Origin: Labilithrix sp.
GTDB taxonomy: Bacteria; Myxococcota_A; Polyangia; Polyangiales; Polyangiaceae
Direction of reading: 5' to 3'
NCBI GenBank assembly: GCA_019637175.1
Contig: JAHBWD010000004.1
Coordinates: 124,001 to 188,000, forward strand
DNA: 64,000 bases
Every line of letters begins with the position of its first letter. Positions within the stretch are counted from its first letter, which is position 1. Under the pieces are notes generated by a model, which saw nothing but the letters and a program-made list of their open reading frames with translations, was not told the origin of the DNA and did not search any database. Positions 7,452 through 15,774 of this stretch are shown piece by piece. The translations under genes and the position numbers were made by a program.

Positions 7452-9820
7452 GGTGAGCCTCCGTCGGCGAGGTGATCGCCGCGCGGACCTTCGAAGACGC
7501 CTGCGAGGCGCACTTCGCCGGCGCTCGCCAAGACTTCGTTGATGAGCGCGGCGGCGTCGAGCACGAGGCCGACGCGCTGATCGCCGAGCTCGGTCGCGCC
7601 CGCGAAGCCGCGCGCCTTCTTGAGCGACTTGCCGAGCGCCTTGATGACGATGTCTTGCTGGCCGACGAGGCGATCGACGATGAAGCCGACCCGTCGATCC
7701 GCGACCGTGGCGATGACGCAGTAGCTCTTCGGCCTGAGCCCGTAGCGCACCTCGGGGGGCTTCGGCGTGGGCGCCGACTCGTTGATCCAGACGCCCGGGC
7801 GGTAGCCCTCGAGCTGGAAGAGCTTCGCGAGGCGGCTGATCGGCAGCGTCGTTCCGCGCTGGGTCATGACCTCGCGACCTTCGAACGTGCGCACCATCGC
7901 GTCGTCGAACACGATGGCCTCCTCCACGCTCGCGAGCGGCATGCAGAACGTGCGGCCGGCGACCTCGAGGATGAGAACGCTGATGATCGCGAGCGTGATC
8001 GGCAGCGTGATCGTCATCTTCGTGCCGATGCCGACCTCGCTCGTGATGTCGACGACGCCGCCCAGCTTGGCGATGTTCGTCTTCACGATGTCCATGCCGA
8101 CGCCGCGGCCGGAGAGGCTCGTCGCTTCGTCGCGCGTCGTGAACCCGGGCTGGAACACGAGGCTCAAGACCTCCTTGACGCTCATCTCGCGCGCCTCAGC
8201 CTCGGAGACGATCCCTCGACGCAGCGCCGCGGCGATGATGACGGCCGGATCCATGCCTTTGCCGTCGTCTTCCACCTCGATGACGACGTGGTTGCCCTTC
8301 TGGAAGGCGTTGAGCGCGATGGTGCCCACCGGAGGCTTGCCGACGCGCATGCGCTCGTCGCGATCTTCGATGCCGTGATCGATCGCGTTGCGGATCATGT
8401 GCATCAGCGGATCGGAGAGCTCTTCGACGATGAGCTTGTCGATCTCCGTCTCGGCGCCCGTGATGACGAGGTTCACCTGCTTGTCGTGCTCGCGGGAGAT
8501 CTGGCGAACGATGCGCGCGAGCTTGTCGAACACCTGCCCGAGCGGAACCATGCGCACCTCGAGGATGCCGTTCTGCATCTGCGCGAGGTGGCGATCGAAC
8601 GATCGATGCAGGCGATGCAGATCGCCGGTGAGCTCTTTGAGCCCGGGGTCGAGGCGAACGCGCTCGGAGAGGCGCGCGACGACGCCGCGCACGATCGCGA
8701 GCTCGCCCACGATGTTCATCAAGTGATCGAGCTTGCGGATGTCGACGCGGACCGTCTGCGTGACGCTCCGGAGCGTCAGCTCGCGCTCGGCGCGCACCGG
8801 CTCGCGTCCTTGCGCCGGGGGGACGGGCGCGGCGGGCAGGACGGTGCCTCCGGGGCCGGGCGGCACCGACGGCAGCGGCGGCGGTGAAGACGTGCGCGTG
8901 GAGAGGCCGCCGTCGTCGAGCGCGTCGTCGCTCGATGTCGTCGGCGGCGACAGCGACTCGCCGCCGAGGCCGTAGAGGTGCTCGGGGAGCGAAGCGTCGT
9001 CGGGCGGGCGCGGCGGCGGGATGCTCGCGTGCGTGGCTCCGTCGCGGCGGCGGACCTCTTCGACCGACACGTTGGGGCCGGCGACCGCGCCACGCAGCGT
9101 CGCCAGCGCTGCGCGACTCGCGACGAGGATCTCGAGCTCGACGCTCTCGGCGTCGCCGCCTTCGCCGGTCGGGAGGAAGGTGATGATCTCGCCGTGAGGC
9201 CGCGTCTTCGCCTTCAGATCGTCGAGCGCCGAGTCGATCGTCGCGAGCTGGAACTGCACCCGCAAGCGAAAGAGCGAGAGCCCCGACTGGAGGTTCGTCC
9301 GCAGCCGATGCTCTTCGTACTCGGTCAGGACGCCGAGGAGGCCCGGATCGAGCTCGTACTGCGCGACGACGCTCCGGTTGTCGCCGCCGCGCTGCTGCGC
9401 GACCTGCCCGAGCGAAGCGAGCAGCGCCTTGACCTCCTGCGCGGGCTCCGGCGCGTCGCCCTTGGCCGCGGCGAGGATGCGGCCGTAGAGCTCGACGGAC
9501 TGGAAGAGCAGATCGAGCACCTGCGCCGTCAGCTCGATGCGCCCGAGGCGAAGATCGTCGAGCAGGTTCTCGAGCTCGTGCGAGAGGCCGCTCATCATCG
9601 CGGCGCCGAAGAGGCCCGAGAGCCCCTTCAGCGTGTGCACCGCGCGGAAGACGTCGTTGACGAGCTCGGCGTCGCTGCCGCCGCGGCGGCACACGTCGTC
9701 GAGCGCGAGGAGATCGCGGCTCAGGCCGTCGACGATCTCTTGCGCCTCCGAGAAGAACTCCTCGCGCGCCTTGTCGCCGGCGTTCTCTCCCCGACCGCCG
9801 CCGCCGGAGTGCTCAGCCAT
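7448..9820 (-). CDS. cheA: Chemotaxis histidine kinase CheA
   Basis: 790 residues. Order of domains: P1/Hpt at about 15-125 with phosphorylatable His62 in VHTLKGLSG; a long Pro/Ser-rich linker (about 245-345) in place of a clear P2 CheY-binding domain; dimerisation region (KLDHLMNIVGELAIV); HATPase_c with N-box NAIDHGIED, VEDDGKGMDP and GRGVGMDIVKTNI; and a C-terminal CheW-like P5 domain (about 640-775). It has no fused receiver, unlike FrzE. It overlaps the end of the single-domain cheY by eight bases. It should be the phosphodonor of this operon for CheY and CheB. Confidence 0.97.
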   Translation of the reverse strand: MAEHSGGGGRGENAGDKAREEFFSEAQEIVDGLSRDLLALDDVCRRGGSDAELVNDVFRAVHTLKGLSGLFGAAMMSGLSHELENLLDDLRLGRIELTAQVLDLLFQSVELYGRILAAAKGDAPEPAQEVKALLASLGQVAQQRGGDNRSVVAQYELDPGLLGVLTEYEEHRLRTNLQSGLSLFRLRVQFQLATIDSALDDLKAKTRPHGEIITFLPTGEGGDAESVELEILVASRAALATLRGAVAGPNVSVEEVRRRDGATHASIPPPRPPDDASLPEHLYGLGGESLSPPTTSSDDALDDGGLSTRTSSPPPLPSVPPGPGGTVLPAAPVPPAQGREPVRAERELTLRSVTQTVRVDIRKLDHLMNIVGELAIVRGVVARLSERVRLDPGLKELTGDLHRLHRSFDRHLAQMQNGILEVRMVPLGQVFDKLARIVRQISREHDKQVNLVITGAETEIDKLIVEELSDPLMHMIRNAIDHGIEDRDERMRVGKPPVGTIALNAFQKGNHVVIEVEDDGKGMDPAVIIAAALRRGIVSEAEAREMSVKEVLSLVFQPGFTTRDEATSLSGRGVGMDIVKTNIAKLGGVVDITSEVGIGTKMTITLPITLAIISVLILEVAGRTFCMPLASVEEAIVFDDAMVRTFEGREVMTQRGTTLPISRLAKLFQLEGYRPGVWINESAPTPKPPEVRYGLRPKSYCVIATVADRRVGFIVDRLVGQQDIVIKALGKSLKKARGFAGATELGDQRVGLVLDAAALINEVLASAGEVRLAGVFEGPRGDHLADGGSP

Positions 9821-10235
9821 CCGCGTCGTTCCCTGTCCGCGGCGCCGGCGCGTTCTTCAGCAGCCGCTCGCACGTGTCGCGCAGCAGCTCCGGGGTGAAG
9901 GGCTTCGGCACGTAGGCGTCGGCGCCGAGCTTCTTGCCTCGCTCGACGTCGCGCTCGGTCGCCTGCGTGGAGATGATGACGAGCGGGGTCGTTCGGTACT
10001 GCTCCGACTTTCGGATGAAGTGGATCAGCTCGAGCCCGTTGACGTCGGGCATGTTGATGTCGGTGATGATGAGATCGTATCGCTGGCGCGGGAGCAGGCG
10101 CATCGCGTCGAAGCCGCTCTGGGCCTCGGTGACCTCCAAGGGGCCCAGGGTGCTCGCCTCTTTCTGATCTTCGAGGATCGCGCGCACGAGCGACCGCGTG
10201 GATGCGGAGTCTTCGACCACGAGGATCCGACGCAC
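9813..10235 (-). CDS. cheY: Single-domain response regulator (CheY-like)
   Basis: About 140 residues forming one receiver domain and nothing else: acidic pair VVEDSAST near the start, phosphoacceptor Asp in YDLIITDINMP, Thr/Ser switch in VIISTQA and the conserved Lys in YVPKPF. The start is taken as GTG at 10235 (MRRILVVED); a TTG nine bases further out is possible and the frame is open beyond it without a good start. It is the promoter-proximal gene of the chemosensory operon and lies back to back with the CinA-like gene, leaving about 85 bases for both promoters. No DNA-binding output domain. Confidence 0.92.
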   Translation of the reverse strand: MRRILVVEDSASTRSLVRAILEDQKEASTLGPLEVTEAQSGFDAMRLLPRQRYDLIITDINMPDVNGLELIHFIRKSEQYRTTPLVIISTQATERDVERGKKLGADAYVPKPFTPELLRDTCERLLKNAPAPRTGNDADG

Positions 10236-10320
10236 GAGGATCAATCTATCAGGATCGCGCGAGACCGTGAGTTTTCCCCCTTCGGGGATCACGAAGCGCG
10301 TGGGGTGGTAGACTCGCGCC

Positions 10321-11061
10321 GTGGACGGGCAACCCGAGACCGCAGCCGCGCTCGTCATCGGCAACGAGCTGCTCTCCGGCAAGGTCGAGGAGGCCAACGT
10401 CCACGTCCTGGCGAAGGCGCTGCGCGGCCTCGGGATCGAGCTCCGCCGTGTGGTGCTCATCCTCGACGACGTCGAGGAGATCGCCCGCGAGGTGGCGGCG
10501 CTCGCGGCTTCGCACGACTGGCTCTTCACGTCCGGTGGCGTCGGGCCGACGCACGACGACGTGACGGTGATGGGCGTCGCCAAGGCGTTCGGCGTCGGCG
10601 TGGTCGAAGACGCGACGCTCGCGAAGATGCTCCGCGATCACTACAAGGAGCGCTGCACGCCGGGCCACCTCCAGATGGCGCTCGTGCCCGAGGGCGCGAC
10701 GCTCGAGTCGACCGAAGACGTGCGCTGGCCCACGATTCGCCTGAAAAACGTGTGGCTGATGCCGGGCGTGCCCGAGATCTTCAAGATGAAGCTCCCCGTC
10801 GTCGCCGGGCGGCTCGGGTCGGGCGCCGCGTTCCTTTCACGTGCAGTCTACACGAAAATGGACGAGGGAGATCTCAGGCCGCTGCTCGACGCCGTCGTCG
10901 CGCGCTTCCCCGACGTCGGCGTCGGCTCCTATCCGAAGTGGCAAGATCCGAGCTATCGCACGAAGCTCACGTTCGACGGCCGCGACGCCGCGCGGGTCGA
11001 CGCGGCGCGCGACGCGTTCCTCGCGCTGCTGCCCGCAGGCGAGCCGCAGCGCGTGGAGTGA
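10321..11061 (+). CDS. CinA-like molybdopterin-binding domain protein
   Basis: 246 residues from a GTG start. The protein is a MoCF/MogA-like domain: IGNELLSGKVEEANVHVLAKAL, then the phosphate-binding TSGGVGPTHDDVT motif, then PGVPEIFKMKLP. This is the N-terminal half of CinA; the C-terminal pyridine-nucleotide deamidase domain is missing, as in the short CinA homologues (COG1058). Short homologues have been linked to ADP-ribose pyrophosphatase or nicotinamide-nucleotide metabolism, but which applies here cannot be read from sequence. It converges on a small gene three bases from its stop. Confidence 0.9.
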   Translation: MDGQPETAAALVIGNELLSGKVEEANVHVLAKALRGLGIELRRVVLILDDVEEIAREVAALAASHDWLFTSGGVGPTHDDVTVMGVAKAFGVGVVEDATLAKMLRDHYKERCTPGHLQMALVPEGATLESTEDVRWPTIRLKNVWLMPGVPEIFKMKLPVVAGRLGSGAAFLSRAVYTKMDEGDLRPLLDAVVARFPDVGVGSYPKWQDPSYRTKLTFDGRDAARVDAARDAFLALLPAGEPQRVE

Positions 11062-11063
11062 GA

Positions 11064-11318
11064 TCAGGCGGGCTTGCTGCCGAGCTTGGCCGCGAGATCG
11101 CCGACGACCTTCGCGCGGGCGTCGAGCCAGCGCGCGCTCGCCTCGAGACCGCGCTTGGTGATCGACAGCCCGTCGGCCGCCCACGCGGTGATCTTGTCGA
11201 AGACCTGATCGACCCTGCTCGAGGGAGCCTCCTGCTTCGAGGGCTCGACGGTCTCGAGCGCCGGGGCCGCTTCGGTCTTCGGCTCTGCCTCTTGCGCCTT
11301 CTTCTTGTTGTTGGCCAT
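11064..11318 (-). CDS. Small alanine/lysine-rich protein of unknown function
   Basis: 84 residues from an ATG at 11318 with a good GGAGG site six bases upstream (minus strand); a start 12 bases earlier is less likely. The first 35 residues are charged and low-complexity (MANNKKKAQEAEPK). The rest looks like two amphipathic helices (VDQVFDKITAWAADGLSITKRGLEASARW). No signal peptide or known domain. The gene lies directly behind a 39-base inverted-repeat region. The strong ribosome site and non-random composition support a real gene; function unknown. Confidence 0.7.
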   Translation of the reverse strand: MANNKKKAQEAEPKTEAAPALETVEPSKQEAPSSRVDQVFDKITAWAADGLSITKRGLEASARWLDARAKVVGDLAAKLGSKPA

Positions 11319-11339
11319 CCTGTCCTCCACGACGCACTA

Positions 11340-11378
11340 ACGCGTCGCGTCACAAGATGACGCATTGTCGCGACGCGT
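11340..11378. promoter_or_regulatory. 10-bp perfect inverted repeat between hydrolase and small gene
   Basis: ACGCGTCGCG at 11340-11349 is matched by CGCGACGCGT at 11369-11378. Inside the 19-base loop ACAA and TTGT can extend the stem after a two-base bulge. Variants of TGACGCG / TGCGTCA recur four times between 11330 and 11380. It begins exactly at the stop codon of the hydrolase gene and ends 22 bases before the small gene's start, so it could be a terminator for the first or an operator or attenuator for the second. There is no T-tract on either side. Confidence 0.5.
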
Positions 11379-12046
11379 CAAGACCCTCCGGCGTCAATCC
11401 CTATCCTGGCGAAGAACCCCTGCGCTTCCAAAAGGATACGTGGAATCGACGCGGTGAGCTCATGCGTATCGTCGACCTCGATCAGCGCGACGTTGGGCCG
11501 ATCGGCCGCCCACGCGCGCGAGAGATCGACGGGCACGACGTCGTCGCGCGTGCCGTGAACGACGCAGACCGGCACCCGAACGTCGGGCCAGGGCCCCGGC
11601 CGCTCGTCGAGATCGCGCAGCTCGTCGACGAAGCCGAAGTCGACGCGGCCCTTCTGCTTCGTGGCGTAGTCGTCGACCTCGAGGAAGCCGTCGCGCCGCC
11701 ACGATTCCCACGCCGCATCGCCGATCCGCGCGCGCCATCGGTCGGCGAGTCGAAACGCGGGCGCCATCGCGAAGACGGCAGAGACGCGCGGCTCTTCTTC
11801 GGCGACGCGACAAGCCGTCAGGCCGCCGAGGCTCGATCCGATCAGCACGACGCGATCGCCGGCCCCGTCGATCGCCTCGCGCACGCGTGATTTCATCGCC
11901 GAAAAGCGCAGATGCTCGAACGACGGCACGCGCAGATCGAGCGCGTCGATCGCGAGCCCTCGCGCCGCGCCCCAGGCCTGGAAGGCGCGCGCCTTCGCCG
12001 ACGCCGGGCTCGACGCGAAGCCGTGGAGATAGATCCAGCGCGCCAC
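11378..12046 (-). CDS. YqiA-like alpha/beta-hydrolase (esterase)
   Basis: 222 residues from a GTG at 12046, three bases after the stop of the PDZ lipoprotein gene. The protein starts directly with the fold's first strand (MARWIYLHGFASSPASAKA). It has the nucleophile elbow IGSSLGGLTA (GxSxG), an acidic residue in HGTRDDVVPV and a histidine in DDTHELTASI, i.e. a complete Ser-Asp-His triad. Size and layout resemble the YqiA/UPF0227 family of cytoplasmic carboxylesterases. The substrate cannot be predicted. It appears to be the distal gene of a two-gene operon. Confidence 0.88.
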   Translation of the reverse strand: MARWIYLHGFASSPASAKARAFQAWGAARGLAIDALDLRVPSFEHLRFSAMKSRVREAIDGAGDRVVLIGSSLGGLTACRVAEEEPRVSAVFAMAPAFRLADRWRARIGDAAWESWRRDGFLEVDDYATKQKGRVDFGFVDELRDLDERPGPWPDVRVPVCVVHGTRDDVVPVDLSRAWAADRPNVALIEVDDTHELTASIPRILLEAQGFFARIGIDAGGS

Positions 12047-12048
12047 GG

Positions 12049-12435
12049 CTACCGCCGCTGCTCCTGCTCCGGAGAGAGCAAAGGGCTTCGCACGATCTTC
12101 ACGTCCATCCGCGCGCCGCGGCGCTCGACCAGCAGCGTCATCGTGCTGCCCACGTCGCCACGGACGGCGGTCCGCACGTCGTCGTTGCTCATCGACGTGA
12201 CCGACTTGCCGTCGATCGCGAGGATCTCGTCGTCGATCTCGAGGCCGGCCTTGGCGGCGCCCTCGTCGGGCGGCACCCCGCGGACGAAGAGCCTCCCGTC
12301 GTGCCGCTTCCCGAGCGCCGCGCCGATGGTGCCCGGCTGTTTGGCGGCGCACGCCATCAAGAAGAGAGCCAATAGCGCCGCCAAGAATGATACGACGGCA
12401 TGAGCGACGCGCCGGTGGCGCTGCCCCTTCCACAA
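12049..12435 (-). CDS. Small PDZ-domain lipoprotein
   Basis: 128 residues if translated from TTG at 12435, chosen because it gives a textbook lipoprotein signal: basic WKGQRHRR, a hydrophobic AVVSFLAALLALF stretch and the lipobox LMAC. No ATG or GTG is available near this point; the frame stays open further upstream but without a signal-peptide context. The mature part is one PDZ domain (GVPPDEGAAKAGLEIDDEILAIDGK), followed by RGARMDVKIVR. There is no protease domain. It probably recruits a partner at the membrane. The non-ATG start makes the exact N-terminus uncertain. Confidence 0.78.
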   Translation of the reverse strand: MWKGQRHRRVAHAVVSFLAALLALFLMACAAKQPGTIGAALGKRHDGRLFVRGVPPDEGAAKAGLEIDDEILAIDGKSVTSMSNDDVRTAVRGDVGSTMTLLVERRGARMDVKIVRSPLLSPEQEQRR

Positions 12436-12473
12436 ATGCTGGATTTTTCCACAACTTGGCTGAAGGGTCGCCG

Positions 12474-12503
12474 TTGCATTCGAACGCGACCGCTCGCTAC
12501 ACT
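12474..12503 (+). promoter_or_regulatory. Possible sigma-70-type promoter of the double-FHA gene
   Basis: TTGCAT at 12474-12479 and TACACT at 12498-12503 are separated by 18 bases, in the only AT-richer stretch between the divergent PDZ and FHA genes. The match to consensus is weak at -35 (three of six) and moderate at -10 (four of six). Confidence 0.3.
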
Positions 12504-12521
12504 TCTCTCGCTCGACGCCGT

Positions 12522-12542
12522 CCGACGGCTGAGCGCCGTCGG
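12522..12542 (+). promoter_or_regulatory. 8-bp stem-loop in the leader of the double-FHA gene
   Basis: CCGACGGC (12522-12529), loop TGAGC, GCCGTCGG (12535-12542): a perfect inverted repeat 50 bases before the ATG and about 20 bases after the possible -10 box. It could be a leader hairpin or a dimer-binding operator. Sequence alone does not decide. Confidence 0.4.
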
Positions 12543-12592
12543 GGCCCCACGTGATCGTGGGGACGGGACAAGGGCCTGAGCGCGTTCCGCCC

Positions 12593-14191
12593 ATGTGGAA
12601 GCTGGTCATCGAGGACGACGAAGGGAAACGCACGGTCGTTCCGCTGACGCGCGATGACTACACCATCGGGCGTCAGGAGGGGAACACGATCCGTCTGACG
12701 GAGCGGAACGTCTCCCGTGAGCACGGTCGCATTCGACGACGGCGTCAGGGTCCCAACGGCGCAGGCACGAAGCCGAGCGACGCGTTCGTGCTCGAGGATC
12801 GCCAGAGCTACAACGGCCTCTTCGTCAACGGCCTCCGCGTCGCCCACACGCAAGATCTCCAGCACGGCGACCTGATCCAGATCGGCGACTACCGCATCGT
12901 CCTCCAAGACGACGCGGCCTCCGCGGTCGAGACCGCCGTGATCCCGATCACGACGACCGAGCCCGACGCGAAGGCGACGATCCCGATGGCCGCGGCGTTC
13001 CGCGGGCAGGATCTCACCGAGCGCCCGAGCCGCTTCGTGATGCTCGTCGGGCCGACGCCCGGCGTCGAGTATCCGCTCGATCGCGAGCGGATGACGATCG
13101 GCCGCGCCGAAGACGCGAGCATCTCGGTCAACCACAACTCGGTCTCGCGGCTGCACTGCGAGGTGCACGCGCTCGGCGACGGGCGCTACGAGATCGTCGA
13201 CAAGGGCTCGTCGAACGGCGTGCGCGTCAACGCGGTCGAGCTGAAGCGAAGCATCATCGAGGCGGGTGACGTCATCGAGCTCGGCGACGTGCGCTTCAAG
13301 TTCGTCGGCGCGGGGCAGGTCTTCGTGCCCGGCCCGAACGAGAGCCAGCAGCTGACGGCCATCAGCGATCGCGAGGCCGAGCTCGCCGATCCGAAGCGGC
13401 GGAGCTGGGGAGGCTACGCGCTGCCGATCTTCGGCGCCGGCGTCGTCGGCGCGATCATCATCCTCGCGTTCGTGTGGGTGCTGCGCGCGCGCGCCAACGC
13501 CGATCAGCCGCAGAACAACATCACCACGACGACCGACAGCGAGCAGGCGCTCTTGCTCGAGGCGAAGCAGACGTGCACGGTCGACGACTGCGACGCGGCC
13601 TACCTCCAGGTGAGCCAGCTCCCCGAGCGCTCGCCGTGGCGCGACTCGGCGGAGTTCAGGGCCATCGAGGCGACATGGGCCGACTCGCTCATGAAGCGCG
13701 CGCGCGGCGAGATCGACGTCGCGCAGAAGCGGGCCCTCCTCACGAAGGTGGCGTCGACCAAGTCGCTCGACGACTTCCGCCGCCGTCAGGCCAACGCCGA
13801 GATCGCCGCGCTCGACAGCCCGTCGCCGACGCCGAGCATGCTCCCGACGGTGACGAAAGACGCGGGCGCAACGCCGTCGGCGGTCGTCGTCGCCCCGCCG
13901 CCCACGCGCAATCCGCAGCCGCACGCGACGATCACGAGCGCGAGCGCGACCGCGGCCACCACGCCGCCGACCACGGCGCCGCCGCCGAAGCCTCCGTCGG
14001 CGGGGAGCGCCCTCGACCGCGCGCGAACCGCCGCGCTCGAAGGCCGCTCGGGCGAGGTCCGAACGCTCCTCGAGGCCAAGGTGCGTGCGGGCCACGGCTC
14101 GGTGGAAGAGATTCGTCTGGTGAAGGGCGCCTGTCAGGCCCAGAGCGACATGGGCTGCATCGCCGACATCAACAAGACGTACAACCACTGA
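12593..14191 (+). CDS. Membrane protein with two cytoplasmic FHA domains
   Basis: 532 residues from ATG 12593 (MWKLVIEDDEGKRTVVPL); an in-frame GTG 14 codons upstream is less likely. The first FHA domain (about 20-105) shows YTIGRQEGNTIRL and NVSREHGRI; the second (about 150-235) shows MTIGRAEDASISV, SVSRLHCEV and KGSSNGVRVN. A single membrane segment follows (ALPIFGAGVVGAIIILAFVWVL, roughly 280-305; quoted in part from its 22 residues), then a low-complexity Pro/Thr-rich region and a short C-terminal helical domain with paired Cys. The FHA domains would read phosphothreonine from Ser/Thr kinases and pass the state through the membrane. The C-terminal domain has no recognised function. Confidence 0.9.
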   Translation: MWKLVIEDDEGKRTVVPLTRDDYTIGRQEGNTIRLTERNVSREHGRIRRRRQGPNGAGTKPSDAFVLEDRQSYNGLFVNGLRVAHTQDLQHGDLIQIGDYRIVLQDDAASAVETAVIPITTTEPDAKATIPMAAAFRGQDLTERPSRFVMLVGPTPGVEYPLDRERMTIGRAEDASISVNHNSVSRLHCEVHALGDGRYEIVDKGSSNGVRVNAVELKRSIIEAGDVIELGDVRFKFVGAGQVFVPGPNESQQLTAISDREAELADPKRRSWGGYALPIFGAGVVGAIIILAFVWVLRARANADQPQNNITTTTDSEQALLLEAKQTCTVDDCDAAYLQVSQLPERSPWRDSAEFRAIEATWADSLMKRARGEIDVAQKRALLTKVASTKSLDDFRRRQANAEIAALDSPSPTPSMLPTVTKDAGATPSAVVVAPPPTRNPQPHATITSASATAATTPPTTAPPPKPPSAGSALDRARTAALEGRSGEVRTLLEAKVRAGHGSVEEIRLVKGACQAQSDMGCIADINKTYNH

Positions 14192-14201
14192 AGCGCGTCG
14201 T

Positions 14202-14372
14202 TCAGGCGAGCACGAACTCCTCGTCGGCCGGCGCGGCGAGCCACCGATCGAACGTGTGCCACCACCGCGCGCCCGGCAGCGCTTCCACGCGCGGCGGCTC
14301 GGCCATCGGCGGCGGCGGTGCGTCTGCGAACGACATTCCCTCGAGATCGAAGTCTTTCGTGTCCCTGCTCAT
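14202..14372 (-). CDS. Small hypothetical protein (56 residues)
   Basis: A 56-residue frame begins MSRDTKDFDLEGMSFAD and contains PARWWHTFDRWL-like aromatic residues (ARWWHTFDRW) before ending EEFVLA. The ATG at 14372 has GAGGGA eight bases upstream on the minus strand. The composition (three Trp, acidic and Pro-rich) is unlike a shadow frame. It is convergent with the FHA gene, 11 bases from its stop. No domain recognised; probably cytoplasmic. Confidence 0.55.
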   Translation of the reverse strand: MSRDTKDFDLEGMSFADAPPPPMAEPPRVEALPGARWWHTFDRWLAAPADEEFVLA

Positions 14373-14530
14373 CGCTCGTCCCTCGAGCCGGCTGATTCAT
14401 CCTTCGTGCCACGCGCTGCGCCTCGAAGAATCCATGCTTTCGACAAGTCGGGGCTGCTCACGCGCCGACGGCTGTCGGAGGCCCGACAGCCGTTGACGGC
14501 CGCGTCGGTCCCACGGTCTGATCGCGCGCG

Positions 14531-15070
14531 ATGAACGAGCACGATCCGTTCGCGCAGCTCGAGCGCTCCCATCGAAGGCTCGAAGAGCGCCTGAGCGACC
14601 TCGCCGACGTCGCGACCCGCGCGCGGGCAGAAGGAGGCGAAGGCGCGCGGCTCGATCGCGAAGCGATCGCGCTCGCGCGAGACGTCGCCGGCTTCTTCGC
14701 GCGCGCCGTGCGCCGGCACGAGGAAGACGAAGAGTCGTCTCTCTTCCCGCGGCTGCGCGAGCGCGCCGAGCTCGCGCCGCTGCTCGCGCGGCTCGCAGAG
14801 GAGCATCGAGAGCACGCGTCGCTCCACGCACGCCTCGATCGCGCGCTCGACGGGCTCGATCGCGATCCGCCCGACGCGGGGGCGCTCGAAGAGCTCGTCG
14901 CGACGAGCGACGCGCTCGCAGGTGCGTATCGCGCTCACCTCGACGACGAGGAGAAGACGCTCTTCCCGGCGGCGCGCGCGGCCCTCGACGCCGCGGCGCT
15001 CGACGCGATCGCTCGCGAAATGAGCGATCGCCGCGGCGGCGCCGGCGGCGGCGGCGGTAGGCGGCGGTAG
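14531..15070 (+). CDS. Hemerythrin HHE-domain protein
   Basis: 179 residues. The helical bundle carries the expected metal-ligand pattern: RSHRRLEE near residue 14, RHEEDEESSLFP, EEHREHASLHARL and AHLDDEEKTLFPAA. These supply the His and Glu/Asp ligands of a diiron hemerythrin-like site. Proteins of this group bind O2 or NO or repair Fe-S centres; which applies is not visible. It ends in a Gly/Arg-rich tail (GGAGGGGGRRR). It stands alone, 87 bases before the bactofilin gene. Confidence 0.87.
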   Translation: MNEHDPFAQLERSHRRLEERLSDLADVATRARAEGGEGARLDREAIALARDVAGFFARAVRRHEEDEESSLFPRLRERAELAPLLARLAEEHREHASLHARLDRALDGLDRDPPDAGALEELVATSDALAGAYRAHLDDEEKTLFPAARAALDAAALDAIAREMSDRRGGAGGGGGRRR

Positions 15071-15156
15071 TACGAACCGCACACTACCGCAGCGAAATGC
15101 GTCGTCGCGCAGCAAGGTCGAGGCGCGCGATACGAGGTGCCGTATCCTGATCGACG

Positions 15157-15771
15157 ATGTGGCCCTTTCGTCAAAAGTCGCGCGATGAGATCCCGACCTT
15201 CGAGGTCGACAACACGATCGGCGCCGGCACGCGCGTGCTCGGCGATCTGAAGGGGCCCGGAGGCTTCCGGATCGACGGCACCGTCGAAGGCGCGGTCGAC
15301 GCGGACGGTCCGGTGGTCATCGGTGAACGCGGCGCCGTCGAGGGGAGCGTCCGAGGGCGCGAGGTGGTCGTGCTCGGTGTCGTGCGCGGCGACGTCCGCG
15401 CTTCCGGTCACCTCGAGATCGGACCGAACGGCAAGGTCATCGGCGACGTGAGCGTCGAGAGCTTCCGCATGCACAAGGGCGGCGTCTTCCGGGGAACCAG
15501 CCGCATGCCGACCGGCGACGAGGCCAACCCGACGACGCTGCCCTTCGCGCTGCCGGTAGCGGCGATCGCGGAGGCTCCCGCGTCGTCGGCGCGGCCGGCG
15601 CTCGAGGGCGAGCACGCGCTCGAGGCGCTCGAAGCGCGTCGGGGCCGTACGCTTCCTCCACCGAGCGGCGCCGTGCCTCCTCCTTCGATCGCGGATCTGC
15701 CGCCCGTGCCCGCCGAGGCGGTGAGCCACGAGCGGATCGTCACGTCGGAAGATCGAGCGACCGGGACGTAG
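15157..15771 (+). CDS. Bactofilin-family cytoskeletal protein
   Basis: 204 residues. After MWPFRQKSRDE, the bactofilin (DUF583) beta-helix runs from about 20 to 120 with its characteristic repeats: GAGTRVLGDLKGPGGFRIDG, VEGSVRGREVVVLG, VRGDVRASGHLEIG and GKVIGDVSVESF. The C-terminal 80 residues are Pro/Ala-rich and disordered. Bactofilins polymerise into cytoplasmic filaments that position envelope or chromosome-segregation proteins; myxobacteria have several. It is convergent with the repeat-protein gene that follows, three bases away. Confidence 0.93.
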   Translation: MWPFRQKSRDEIPTFEVDNTIGAGTRVLGDLKGPGGFRIDGTVEGAVDADGPVVIGERGAVEGSVRGREVVVLGVVRGDVRASGHLEIGPNGKVIGDVSVESFRMHKGGVFRGTSRMPTGDEANPTTLPFALPVAAIAEAPASSARPALEGEHALEALEARRGRTLPPPSGAVPPPSIADLPPVPAEAVSHERIVTSEDRATGT

Positions 15772-15774
15772 GCG

